Source of the DNA: Crateriforma spongiae
GTDB lineage: Bacteria > Planctomycetota > Planctomycetia > Pirellulales > Pirellulaceae
Direction: 5' to 3'
Length of the DNA: 64,000 nt
NCBI RefSeq assembly: GCF_012290005.1
Contig: NZ_JAAXMS010000001.1
Location: 62,001 to 126,000 of the forward strand
Both the position numbers and the translations under genes were made by a program. Below, piece by piece: positions 46,001-53,505 of this stretch (position 1 is its first letter; each line of letters opens with the position of its first letter). The notes under the pieces are model-generated. The model saw only the letters and a list, made by a program, of their open reading frames with translations, searched no databases and was not told the DNA's origin.

Positions 46001-46231
46001 GTTTATCGCGGCGACGCATACGGCAGCCAGTTCGACGGCGACATCTTCTTCAACGACCTTGGCCAGGGGATCGTCCGGCACGCCACGATCAATCCCGATG
46101 GCACAGTTGGCGATGTCAACGTTTTTGATACCGGTGCAAACATCGTGGTCGCCCTTCGTCAGGGGCCCGATGACCTGATGTACTACGTCGATCTGGATGA
46201 CGGGACTGTCGGCCGCTGGGAACTGGTTTGA
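43028..46231 (+). CDS. Secreted multidomain protein: two CBM60-like domains, Calx-beta, lectin, PQQ-type sugar dehydrogenase
   Basis: The N-terminus carries IKSLEPRLMLAGD (about 32-44), the LEPRxML motif of planctomycete exported proteins. Two homologous domains of about 125 residues follow (about 49-170 and 174-300). Both contain MELxIxDxxVQTW, then IxxAFTNDLY and IDRNLxVxxxxIxxDVY, and resemble calcium-dependent CBM60-like xylan-binding domains. Next is a Calx-beta domain (about 309-418, ending IVDDE), then a legume-lectin-like domain (about 423-640, with DGLTFTIQND and IAVEFDTWKN). The last 420 residues resemble soluble PQQ-dependent aldose dehydrogenase (LIAPTAIDWLPGGAMLIAQQ, GLLDIAVHPDFENNPYVYL, HTVGSLAFGTDGMLFVSIGD, QMGLRNPFRISVD). 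It is probably a surface protein that binds and oxidises plant or algal sugars; the domain calls come from motifs only. Confidence 0.78.
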   Translation: MKSTTSLGRLLRRVLPGKGPQVSKCRRIDWSIKSLEPRLMLAGDLGQQITILAAGTTGEETMELRIDDQVVQTWENVGGDPGAGQLETFTYQTDGPVSANQIKVAFTNDLYDPDQGIDRNLVVESMAIDGDVYRSDDPSVFSTGVWLPEDGIQPGYRESNFLAADGYFQYQEPDTTAIIIDAAGNENDEIMELWIGDAKVQTWANIGGNAYNNTFESYTYISDTDVTIDQIRIAFTNDLYVNDGEIDRNLRVDRVTIGEDVYQTEAPTVFSTGTWEPGGVVPGYKQNEFLHSDGSFYFGGEVQPPQPGVISLASSNVTVDETAGIVALDVIRSSGTDGTITVDYATFENSAAEGIDYTPTSGTLTFVDGQSVAQIQIPILDDDLAETAEQFNVTIDNVVGGATLLAPRTATVTIVDDEVSLPNYDDFADTTGLSINGDAAINSDELRLTPATNWKAGSAFYETPIDLSNDGSFRSEFGFRITGGSSGADGLTFTIQNDPAGAAAIGANAGQLGYDGIANSIAVEFDTWKNSPFDISNNHVSIVQDSVQNALKTTVADFDLNGGSPLYAWVDYNGTSDVLAVYLSDQNEKPELAAMKTTVDLETVVGNQAYVGFTGATGGANNVHRIIRWNLDQQDPPQDPPTQVSDTLVAVDQVSGLIAPTAIDWLPGGAMLIAQQGGVVDVAVDGNLQPEPFIDISTIVNGTRDRGLLDIAVHPDFENNPYVYLLFTYDPPEVEGKTGLAGPDGKGNRAGRLIRVTADQSEGYLKAVEGSDVILLGANSTWENFNGFANSTNDFEEPPAGEDELGNYLQDFIPSDSESHTVGSLAFGTDGMLFVSIGDGASYNRVDPRADRVQHADSLSGKVLRIDPITGEGVAGNPYFEEGVDDPNANRSKVYQMGLRNPFRISVDSETGQLYVGDVGWTKWEEINAAGAGANFGWPFYEGGNGTSLVNHSYANTSEGEAFFAEDIPVDASIYALSHQADGINAIVMGDVYRGDAYGSQFDGDIFFNDLGQGIVRHATINPDGTVGDVNVFDTGANIVVALRQGPDDLMYYVDLDDGTVGRWELV

Positions 46232-46469
46232 CCAAGATTCGGGACCTACGCGGTGTGCGTTGAAAAGCCACGGGCCGCAGCCGGCGCCCGACCACCGCAA
46301 CCCTTCGGCCGTATCGCAATTGCCCGATGCTTGGTGCCACCACGGTGCAATCGTGGCGCACGTTTGGGGGCGACGATTTCTTTGCCGGGGGGCCGAGGTA
46401 CCGGCGACACGCTTCGGCTAAACTACCGAGCACCGTTGATGTGTCCTACCTCCAACTTTTGCACCTTCC

Positions 46470-47291
46470 ATGAAACGTCGATTTTTTAACTCGATCCTTA
46501 CCTTTGCCGGCTTGGCTGTTTTCACTGCGTCGGGTTCCTCGGCAAACGCCAAGGAATACCTGAACGGCATCACTTGGGAAGAACCCGCGGTCGTTACTCC
46601 GGGCGTCATCAATTCCGATCCGCCCAGCGACGCGGTCGTTCTGTTTTCCGGTGATGATCTTTCACAGTGGAAGGTCAATGATTCTTGGAAAGTCGTCGAC
46701 GGTTGTATGTTGACGGGCAAAGGCAAAGCGGTATCGATCCCGACATTCGGCGACTGCCAGCTTCACATCGAATGGTCGGCCCCGACGCCGGCCAAAGGTG
46801 AAGGCCAGGGACGCGGTAACAGCGGCGTTTTCTTGATGGACCGCTATGAAATCCAAGTCTTGGATTCCTATGAAAACGAGACGTATTTTGATGGCCAAGC
46901 GGGCGCGATCTACAAACAGACGCCTCCGGCGGTCAACGCCACTCGTCCCCCCGGGCAATGGAACACGTACGACATTTTTTGGACCGCGCCGCGATTTGAC
47001 GAAGACGGCAATTTGGTCTCACCCGCCTACATCACCGCCATGCACAACGGCGTCCTGATTCTGAACCACTTCGAATTGAAGGGCGACACGCCATACAACC
47101 GCCCGCCGAAGTACAACGCCCACGATTCCGAAGGGCCGATCTCGTTGCAGGATCACGGTAATCCGGTTCGCTTCCGCAACATTTGGGTACGCGAATTCAC
47201 TCCCGCTCAAGGCGAACAAACGCGGTCGCCCTATATCCGCGACGGTAAGAAAGAAACGCCGATCGAATCGTCAGGCGACGATCAAGAATAG
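46470..47291 (+). CDS. DUF1080 (3-keto-disaccharide hydrolase-type) secreted protein
   Basis: This 273-aa protein has a signal peptide (SILTFAGLAVFTASGSSANA) and a single DUF1080 domain, a concanavalin-like fold common in Planctomycetes. Markers are VVLFSGDDLSQWKVNDSWKV (about 56-75), GRGNSGVFLMDRYEIQVLDS (about 112-131), PPGQWNTYDIFW and ISLQDHGNPVRFRNIWVRE. Some members hydrolyse 3-keto sugars; function here is not shown. It is close behind the PQQ-dehydrogenase-type gene on the same strand (238 bp). Confidence 0.85.
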   Translation: MKRRFFNSILTFAGLAVFTASGSSANAKEYLNGITWEEPAVVTPGVINSDPPSDAVVLFSGDDLSQWKVNDSWKVVDGCMLTGKGKAVSIPTFGDCQLHIEWSAPTPAKGEGQGRGNSGVFLMDRYEIQVLDSYENETYFDGQAGAIYKQTPPAVNATRPPGQWNTYDIFWTAPRFDEDGNLVSPAYITAMHNGVLILNHFELKGDTPYNRPPKYNAHDSEGPISLQDHGNPVRFRNIWVREFTPAQGEQTRSPYIRDGKKETPIESSGDDQE

Positions 47292-47360
47292 ACCCCGGCC
47301 AGCCGGCCCATGTTTGCGATAGGTGCGTGACTGATGACGGGACGCAGCGTCCGCCGAACG

Positions 47361-47389
47361 AAAAGGCGACCGGACAAGTTTCGGTTGCC
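47361..47389 (-). terminator. Intrinsic terminator after the M20 amidohydrolase gene
   Basis: On the minus strand GGCAACCG (47389-47382) and CGGTCGCC (47372-47365) form an 8-bp stem with one G-T pair and a 9-nt loop, starting right after the stop codon and followed by four T residues (47364-47361). The short T-run makes it a moderate call. Confidence 0.45.
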
Positions 47390-48757
47390 TTACGGGGCCG
47401 GTTTCAATAGCTCCAGCGTCGCGGCCGTCATCGTCATGAATGCGGTGCGGAGCGATTTTTCCGCGTCGGGATAATACTGGCTGCTGTGCAAGCTGGGTGG
47501 CGGGATTTCAAGTTTTTCGTAGCGTTTCAAACGTGCCGATTCAACGGTCCCCAATCGATACATCAAAATCGGCACACCCTGTTTTCCGTATCGACTGAAA
47601 TCTTCACCGCCCATCGATGGTTCACTGGTGCCGACCTGGTCTTTGCCGATGGCGGCGGCGAAAACGTCTCGCATTCGCGCCGCCAATTCATGGTCGTTTT
47701 CCAGCGATGGCGTCCCTTCACTGCGTGTGACGGTCGGTGCGTCCGCACGAAAGCCGGTGGCAATGTTTTTGGCTTTCCGTTCGATGGCCTCCAGCAAGTG
47801 TTGTCGAACCGCTTCGTCGTAACTGCGGACGGTCAATTGCAAATGACACTCATCGCCGATGATGTTGTGCTTCGTCCCCCCGTGAATGGAACCGACGGTG
47901 ATCACCGCGGGCTTGCGAGGCGAAATTTCGCGACTGACGATCGTTTGCAGATCCACGACCAGCATGGAAGCCATGACGATCGGATCGATGGTTGTTTCGG
48001 GTGCCGATCCATGACCGCCCCGGCCGTGCATCGTGATGTCAACGCTGTCGACATTGGCTTGGGAATATCCGGGCATCAGTGAAACTTGTCCGGCAGGCAA
48101 ATCATGGCCAACATGCAAAGCGATCGCGTAGTCCGGTTTGACGAACCGTTGGAACAAGCCATCGTCCAGCATGGATCGAGCCCCCGCACCACGTTCTTCC
48201 GCCGGTTGGGCAATCAGCATCAGTCTTCCCGACCAGTGATCGCGATGCGTGGCCAGAAAATGAGACACCGCCAAGACATTGGTCATGTGGATGTCGTGCC
48301 CGCAGGCGTGCATGACCCCCACCGTCGTTCCATCGCTTTGCGTGACCTTTTTGGTCGATGCAAACGGAAAAGGGGTTTGCTCCGTGACCGGCAATGCGTC
48401 CATGTCGCATCGTAACATGACGGTGGGGCCCGGTCCGTTTTCCATGGTCGCGACCACGCCGAAACCGCCCACGTTCGTGACGACCACGTAACCATCGTCG
48501 CGCCATCGATCCGCGATGTATTGCGACGTCGCTTTTTCTTCGAAGGACAGTTCCGGCGATTGATGCAATTCGCGATAGGTGCGCAGCCACGTCGGGGTGG
48601 TTTCGGAAAACCAACGCTCCAGTTCGTGCTTGACTTCCACCACCGCCGGTTTCATGCCCGTTGGTGACAGGGTGTCGTCGGCGATGACAATCGAACACTG
48701 GACGCTGCCGGTCGCCATCAGCGACACCACCAGAAAGATGAACCGTATGCGAATCAA
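47390..48757 (-). CDS. Exported M20-family amidohydrolase/metallopeptidase
   Basis: This is an M20D-type metal-dependent amidohydrolase (hippurate or aminoacylase-like) with a signal peptide (IRIRFIFLVVSLMATGSV). Metal ligands are visible in HACGHDIHM, AEERGAGARSM and GGEDFSRY, with the conserved RCDMDALPV and HGRGGHGSAPE. I chose the TTG at 48757 because GGAAAGGA lies about 8 nt upstream and the signal peptide starts there; a TTG at 48793 is the outer limit. An apparent terminator follows its stop. The substrate is unknown. Confidence 0.85.
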   Translation of the reverse strand: MIRIRFIFLVVSLMATGSVQCSIVIADDTLSPTGMKPAVVEVKHELERWFSETTPTWLRTYRELHQSPELSFEEKATSQYIADRWRDDGYVVVTNVGGFGVVATMENGPGPTVMLRCDMDALPVTEQTPFPFASTKKVTQSDGTTVGVMHACGHDIHMTNVLAVSHFLATHRDHWSGRLMLIAQPAEERGAGARSMLDDGLFQRFVKPDYAIALHVGHDLPAGQVSLMPGYSQANVDSVDITMHGRGGHGSAPETTIDPIVMASMLVVDLQTIVSREISPRKPAVITVGSIHGGTKHNIIGDECHLQLTVRSYDEAVRQHLLEAIERKAKNIATGFRADAPTVTRSEGTPSLENDHELAARMRDVFAAAIGKDQVGTSEPSMGGEDFSRYGKQGVPILMYRLGTVESARLKRYEKLEIPPPSLHSSQYYPDAEKSLRTAFMTMTAATLELLKPAP

Positions 48758-48853
48758 AACCCGTGTCCTTTCCACCAGAATCACCCATGTCAAACATCGT
48801 CGCTGATGCCTAATTGTAGACTCGGGCGGCGGGCCCTGGCACGGTTTACGTGA

Positions 48854-49966
48854 TCATGCTCGCATGCAAGGCGGCTTTTCGTGCGGGCTGTCGGCGTAGA
48901 AAACCCCGGGTTCCGGGCGGTTTTCGGCGATCGATTGTTCAAAGCGGTGGAAGATGCTTTCGCATCCTTGCGCAAGATTTTTCATGCGTCGAAGCAGCTT
49001 TGCGTCGTGCAGATTTCCACCCGCCGTATCAATCCGTTTGGATTGTTCGATCACTTTGTCCCAAAGGTCCGGCCAGGACGGTGGAACGGTCGTGACGACA
49101 CCGGGGAATCCTAGCGTAAACTGCAAAGCCATCCGAACGTGTTCATCCGATTCCACCGTTCGGTACCACCACTGGCGCGTCTTGTCGACACCCTTTGGCC
49201 AACGCCCATAGCCCAGCGTCTTCATCCCCAGGATCGCCGTGCCGCGTTGGTTGGCCAATTCAACGATCTGTTTTCCAAAGCCGATGGTGTAGTATTCCGC
49301 GAAATTGATGGGGAACATCACCGTGTCAAAGTCGAAGTGACGTAACGCACGAAGCGCCGATTTTGTCGTGTGTGCACTGAAACCGATGTGCCTGATTTTT
49401 CCCTGCTTCTGTGCCTCCAGAATGCCTTCCATGGCACCGCCCGGCCCCAATGCTTCGACAACTTCTTGAGGCTTGATGAAGCAGTGAAGTTGATACAGAT
49501 CGAAATAGTCCGTCTTTAACCGATCCAGCGAACGCTGTAATTCCGCCTGCATTCCGGCTTTGTCGCGAGCCTTGGTCTTGCAGGACAGCACGTAATCATT
49601 GCGGTTCAAGCCTTGCAAACCCTGCCCCATCTTGATTTCACATTCGCCGTCCTTGCCATAAGCGGGCGCGACGTCGAAGTAATTGACGCCACGTTCGAAC
49701 GAATCATGAAGCGAACGTCGGGCCCCGGCGGCGTCGGTTCGCATCAATGCCAAACCGGGATACGTCGCAATCGAAACATGAATCGGCGTCCGTCCCAATT
49801 TTCGTCGCGGCATACCGTTAACCGGTTCGCCGCGGTGTGTTGGCGGAACGTCGGCGCTCGGTTTCTGGTTCATCCCCGCCAAATCGTCGGCCCGACCGGC
49901 GGCCGATTGGATCGACCCGATTCCCACGGTGGTTGAAACGGAACCTAAAAATGACCGGCGGCGCAT
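48854..49966 (-). CDS. Tat-exported aldo/keto reductase
   Basis: The 370-aa protein starts with a twin-arginine-type signal (MRRRSFLGSVSTTVG), so I chose the ATG at 49966 instead of the longer frame to 50044. The mature part is an aldo/keto reductase barrel with the catalytic tetrad: Asp and Tyr in NYFDVAPAYG, Lys in VLSCKTKARD and His in YQLHCF, plus HIGFSAHTTKSALRAL. The C-terminal part (NLAQGCESIFHRFE) is typical of planctomycete members, which may oxidise exported sugars or alcohols. It is divergent from the carbamoyltransferase gene. Confidence 0.88.
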   Translation of the reverse strand: MRRRSFLGSVSTTVGIGSIQSAAGRADDLAGMNQKPSADVPPTHRGEPVNGMPRRKLGRTPIHVSIATYPGLALMRTDAAGARRSLHDSFERGVNYFDVAPAYGKDGECEIKMGQGLQGLNRNDYVLSCKTKARDKAGMQAELQRSLDRLKTDYFDLYQLHCFIKPQEVVEALGPGGAMEGILEAQKQGKIRHIGFSAHTTKSALRALRHFDFDTVMFPINFAEYYTIGFGKQIVELANQRGTAILGMKTLGYGRWPKGVDKTRQWWYRTVESDEHVRMALQFTLGFPGVVTTVPPSWPDLWDKVIEQSKRIDTAGGNLHDAKLLRRMKNLAQGCESIFHRFEQSIAENRPEPGVFYADSPHEKPPCMRA

Positions 49967-50124
49967 GGTGCACCTTCGTGGGTAGGCGGGTTTCGAATGG
50001 GGGAAGAACCCAAAAGCTTGGGATGTGAATCTTCCTGCCGTCACGCTCGCGTGTCAAACTATTCCCACGGATGCGAGCCGATTTGTCGCAGCAACGGACC
50101 AGCCATCAGACAGGAACAAAAGTA

Positions 50125-51873
50125 TTGACCACGACGCTGGGCATTTCCGCTTTCTTTCATGACTCAGCAGCGTGCTTGGTACGTGACGGACGGATTATTG
50201 CTGCCGCTCAGGAAGAACGATTCAGCCGCATCAAGCATGATGCCGGTTTCCCGGAATCCGCGATCCGGTACTGCTTCGATGCGGCAAAAATTTCGCCCGG
50301 TGATTTGGACCATGTCGTGTTCTATGAGAAGCCGATCCGGAAGTTTGATCGGCTGATGGAATCGTTTCTGGCAACCGCGCCGCGATCTCTGCGTCCTTTC
50401 ACAACCGCAATGCCGTCCTGGATCAAAGGCAAACTGAATCTGCGAAAGACGCTTCGGCGCCGTTTGGACCAAGTTGCCGGCGATGGCCGACGGTACGGGG
50501 GCAAGATTCACTTCGTCGACCATCATTTGGCGCACGCGGCCAGTGCCGCGTGGACATGCCCCTGGCCCAACGCCGCTGTTCTGGTGTGCGATGCCGTGGG
50601 TGAATGGGCGACGACCAGTCTGGGCTGGTCCGACGGTCAGCAAATCCAGCTGACCCATCAATTACGGTACCCGCATTCGCTGGGGCTGCTGTATTCGGCG
50701 TTCACGTATTTCTGTGGATTCACTGTCAATTCAGGCGAATACAAGTTGATGGGGTTGGCGGCCTACGGAACGCCAAAGTATGCCCAGACGATCGAATCGA
50801 AATTGCTGAATATCGCTTCGGATGGTTCGTTTCGTTTGAATCAGGAGTTCTTCGGGTTTGTCGATTCGTTGAAGATGACCAATCAACGATTCGCTGATGT
50901 GTTCGATCAAACACCGCGAAGGGCGGATGAACCGATCACGGATTTTCATCGTGACCTAGCGGCATCCATACAAAAGGTTACCGAAGACATTCTGTTGCGA
51001 ACCGCGAAGCATCTGCATCGTTTGCACGCTGCCGATGTCTTGTGCATTGCGGGCGGTGTGGCCTTGAACGGAAAGGCCAACGGGCGGTTGATGGTCGAAA
51101 CACCGTTTCGGAAAATCTATGTGCCGCCAGCCCCCGGTGATGCCGGGGGTGCCGTGGGCGCCGCGCTGCTGATCGATCGCGCATCGGTGAACGACGCTGC
51201 TGTGGGGGACCGAGCGATTTCGCAATATTCGATGCAAAACGCGTGCTTGGGGCCGGTCTATGATTCACAGCAATCCAGTCAAGAACTACGGAAAATCGGT
51301 GCGAGCTTTCGTTCCTTGACGGACGACGCATTGATCGACGAAGTGGCCCGGCGTCTGGCCAACGGTCAAGTCGTCGGATGGATGGATGGGCCGATGGAAT
51401 TCGGGCCTCGCGCCGTCGGCCGAAGAAGTATCTTGGCCGATCCACGCGGCGAAGACGTCCGCGATCGAATGAACAAGGCGATCAAGTTCCGTGAACCTTT
51501 TCGACCTTTCGCACCGGTCGTTCTGGCCGACCGAGTCAGCGAGTACTTCCAAGTATCGTGCGATTTTGAAAGCCCCTGGATGTCCTTCATTGTTCCGGTC
51601 AAAGCTGCGGCCGGAATCGCACCGGCGATTATCCATGCCGACGGCACCGCTCGGGTGCAGACATTGACCCGGGATCAGAACCCCAAGCTGTATCGTCTGA
51701 TCCAAAGGTTCGATCGGCTGACGGGATGTCCGATGTTGGTGAACACCAGCTTTAACGTGAAGGACGAACCGATCGTTGCCAGCCCCGTTGATGCGTATCG
51801 TTGCTTCCGGAAATCCGGGATGGATTGTTGTGTGATCCAGAACCATCTTTTGGACAAACGCGAATCATGTTGA
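50125..51873 (+). CDS. Carbamoyltransferase of the TobZ/NodU/CmcH family
   Basis: This enzyme transfers a carbamoyl group from carbamoyl phosphate, via an adenylate, to a hydroxyl of a sugar or metabolite. Markers are GISAFFHDSAACLVRDG, AAQEERFSRIKHDAGFP, the catalytic VDHHLAHAASAAW, NSGEYKLMGLAAYG, CIAGGVALNGKANG, and the C-terminal EFGPRAVGRRSILADPR and LVNTSFNVKDEPIV. I chose the TTG at 50125 (582 aa) because AGGA lies 9 nt upstream and the family begins there; an ATG at 50071 adds 18 poorly fitting residues. Two tiny membrane-protein genes follow, the first overlapping by 7 bp, as seen in other carbamoyltransferase loci. Confidence 0.88.
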   Translation: MTTTLGISAFFHDSAACLVRDGRIIAAAQEERFSRIKHDAGFPESAIRYCFDAAKISPGDLDHVVFYEKPIRKFDRLMESFLATAPRSLRPFTTAMPSWIKGKLNLRKTLRRRLDQVAGDGRRYGGKIHFVDHHLAHAASAAWTCPWPNAAVLVCDAVGEWATTSLGWSDGQQIQLTHQLRYPHSLGLLYSAFTYFCGFTVNSGEYKLMGLAAYGTPKYAQTIESKLLNIASDGSFRLNQEFFGFVDSLKMTNQRFADVFDQTPRRADEPITDFHRDLAASIQKVTEDILLRTAKHLHRLHAADVLCIAGGVALNGKANGRLMVETPFRKIYVPPAPGDAGGAVGAALLIDRASVNDAAVGDRAISQYSMQNACLGPVYDSQQSSQELRKIGASFRSLTDDALIDEVARRLANGQVVGWMDGPMEFGPRAVGRRSILADPRGEDVRDRMNKAIKFREPFRPFAPVVLADRVSEYFQVSCDFESPWMSFIVPVKAAAGIAPAIIHADGTARVQTLTRDQNPKLYRLIQRFDRLTGCPMLVNTSFNVKDEPIVASPVDAYRCFRKSGMDCCVIQNHLLDKRESC

Positions 51874-52091
51874 AGGCTTTTGCCCACAAGATGGCATCCT
51901 TCGCCGCCGTCGTTGCTCACGCGGTGACGACCGTGGCGTTGATCGTTGTTTATGTGCTGGTGGTATGGCCGATCGGCCTGTTTCGCAGGATCATGGGCAG
52001 CGATCCTTTGAGCCGTCGCGACAGAGCTCGTCCACAGTGGTTGCGTTGTGCGGTGGACAGTCGCGATCAGGACTATGATGCGATGTACTGA
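51867..52091 (+). CDS. Small membrane protein following the carbamoyltransferase (SxtJ-like)
   Basis: This 74-aa protein has one clear membrane helix (about 16-35, VVAHAVTTVALIVVYVLVVW) followed by GLFRRIMGSDPLSRRDRARP. Its ATG overlaps the carbamoyltransferase stop. The segment ending in DPL resembles the C-terminal part of SxtJ-like membrane proteins often found between a carbamoyltransferase and DUF5989, but it is shorter. The family label is tentative. Confidence 0.6.
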   Translation: MLKAFAHKMASFAAVVAHAVTTVALIVVYVLVVWPIGLFRRIMGSDPLSRRDRARPQWLRCAVDSRDQDYDAMY

Positions 52092-52162
52092 ATCCACCGT
52101 TCATGGGCCGTCATGGGTATCGCGGCGATGCAACAACCGTACCGCACGCGGGTGTCAACCGA

Positions 52163-52351
52163 ATGAAAAATCGCATTTCCGCCGAAGACCGACCGCCGGC
52201 CGATCCCGGATTGGTCCGCGAGTTTTGGCAATTCATCCGGCAGGAAAAAAAGTGGTGGTTGTTGCCGATCCTGGTCAGCTTGGCGTTGGTGGCATTGGTA
52301 ACGGTGATCGCATCCTCACCCGCGGCTCCTTTCATCTACACGCTTTTCTAG
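52163..52351 (+). CDS. DUF5989-like small membrane protein
   Basis: This 62-aa protein matches the DUF5989 pattern: a helical start with EFWQFIRQEKKWWLLPILVS, one membrane helix, and the C-terminus SSPAAPFIYTLF. DUF5989 proteins are typically found beside carbamoyltransferases, as here. The ATG at 52163 fits; the open frame to 52103 adds unrelated residues. Confidence 0.7.
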   Translation: MKNRISAEDRPPADPGLVREFWQFIRQEKKWWLLPILVSLALVALVTVIASSPAAPFIYTLF

Positions 52352-52530
52352 ACGCGGGGTGGTGCCGATGATCGCCTCGGTGGCCGTCGTACGTTCCAGC
52401 GACGGGGGCAGCATTGGCGGCCGGCAACTCGCACCTCGCCGGTCCGCTGGCTAAACTGTCGCTTTGCCTCGGGTGGTGTGACGTCGAACCCGGGGAACGA
52501 CCCTCCTTGCTTCCACCCCGTTGAAACGCG

Positions 52531-53505
52531 ATGAAACCCTTCCAATCCAAAACCGCTTCACGCCGTCAATTCCTGGCCGCATCGGCCGCCTCGGTCGCCG
52601 CAGCAACCATGGCGTCACGCGGCCTGGTTCCCTCCGCCGCATTTGCCGACAGTCACGGCGGCGATGCACCGTTCAAGATTTCGCTGGCCGAATGGTCACT
52701 GCACCGAACGCTGCGAGATGAATCCAAGTCACTGACTAACCTGGATTTCCCCCGTGTTGCCAAAGAAGAGTTTGGCATCGAGGCCATTGAATACGTCAAC
52801 CAGTTCTTCATGGACAAGGCGGAAGACAAAACGTACTTGGCCGATCTGAAACAACGCTGTGATGACCACGGTGTCAAAAGCCTGTTGATCATGGTTGACC
52901 GCGAAGGTCGCATCGGCGATCCCGATGAAGCCAAGCGAAAGGAAGCGGTTGAGAAACACCACAAATGGGTCGACGCCGCGAAGTTCTTGGGATGCCACAG
53001 CATCCGAGTCAACGCCAGCAGTGCCGGCAGCTACGAAGAACAGCAAAAGTTGGCCGCCGACGGTCTGGCCCGTCTCAGCGAATACGCCAAGCCCCATGGT
53101 TTGAACGTCTTGGTTGAAAACCACGGCGGCTTGTCCAGCAACGGACAGTGGTTGGCCGGCACGATCGAAAAGGTTGGCATGGATAACTGCGGTACCCTGC
53201 CCGACTTTGGCAACTTCTACATCAAGCGAGGTGACAACCCCGAGATTTACGATCGCTATCAAGGGGTTCGCGAATTGATGCCTTTTGCCAAGGCCGTCAG
53301 CGCTAAGTCACATGACTTCGACTCGGAAGGCAACGAAGTCAACACGGACTATTTCAAGATGATGGATATCGTCATGGAGTTCGGTTACCACGGGTATGTT
53401 GGCATCGAATACGAAGGCCGTGAACTGGACGAATTCGAAGGCATTAAACGTACCAAGGCGTTGCTCCAGAAAGTCGCAAGCAAAGTCGCCCAGCCGACCG
53501 GCTAA
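52531..53505 (+). CDS. Tat-exported xylose isomerase-like TIM-barrel protein (sugar phosphate isomerase/epimerase family)
   Basis: This 324-aa protein has a twin-arginine-type signal ([20 protein letters not shown]) and an AP endonuclease/xylose isomerase-like barrel: [77 protein letters not shown] and [16 protein letters not shown]. The conserved glutamates and histidine that bind metal are present. Such exported proteins are frequent in Planctomycetes and probably act on sugar derivatives in the periplasm. Its stop overlaps that of the convergent sulfatase gene. Confidence 0.82.
   Translation: MKPFQSKTASRRQFLAASAASVAAATMASRGLVPSAAFADSHGGDAPFKISLAEWSLHRTLRDESKSLTNLDFPRVAKEEFGIEAIEYVNQFFMDKAEDKTYLADLKQRCDDHGVKSLLIMVDREGRIGDPDEAKRKEAVEKHHKWVDAAKFLGCHSIRVNASSAGSYEEQQKLAADGLARLSEYAKPHGLNVLVENHGGLSSNGQWLAGTIEKVGMDNCGTLPDFGNFYIKRGDNPEIYDRYQGVRELMPFAKAVSAKSHDFDSEGNEVNTDYFKMMDIVMEFGYHGYVGIEYEGRELDEFEGIKRTKALLQKVASKVAQPTG

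Noticed and set aside
47339-47351. Short inverted repeat GGACGCAGCGTCC after the DUF1080 gene
   Set aside because: Its loop would be a single base and no T-run follows on the plus strand, so I do not call it a terminator.
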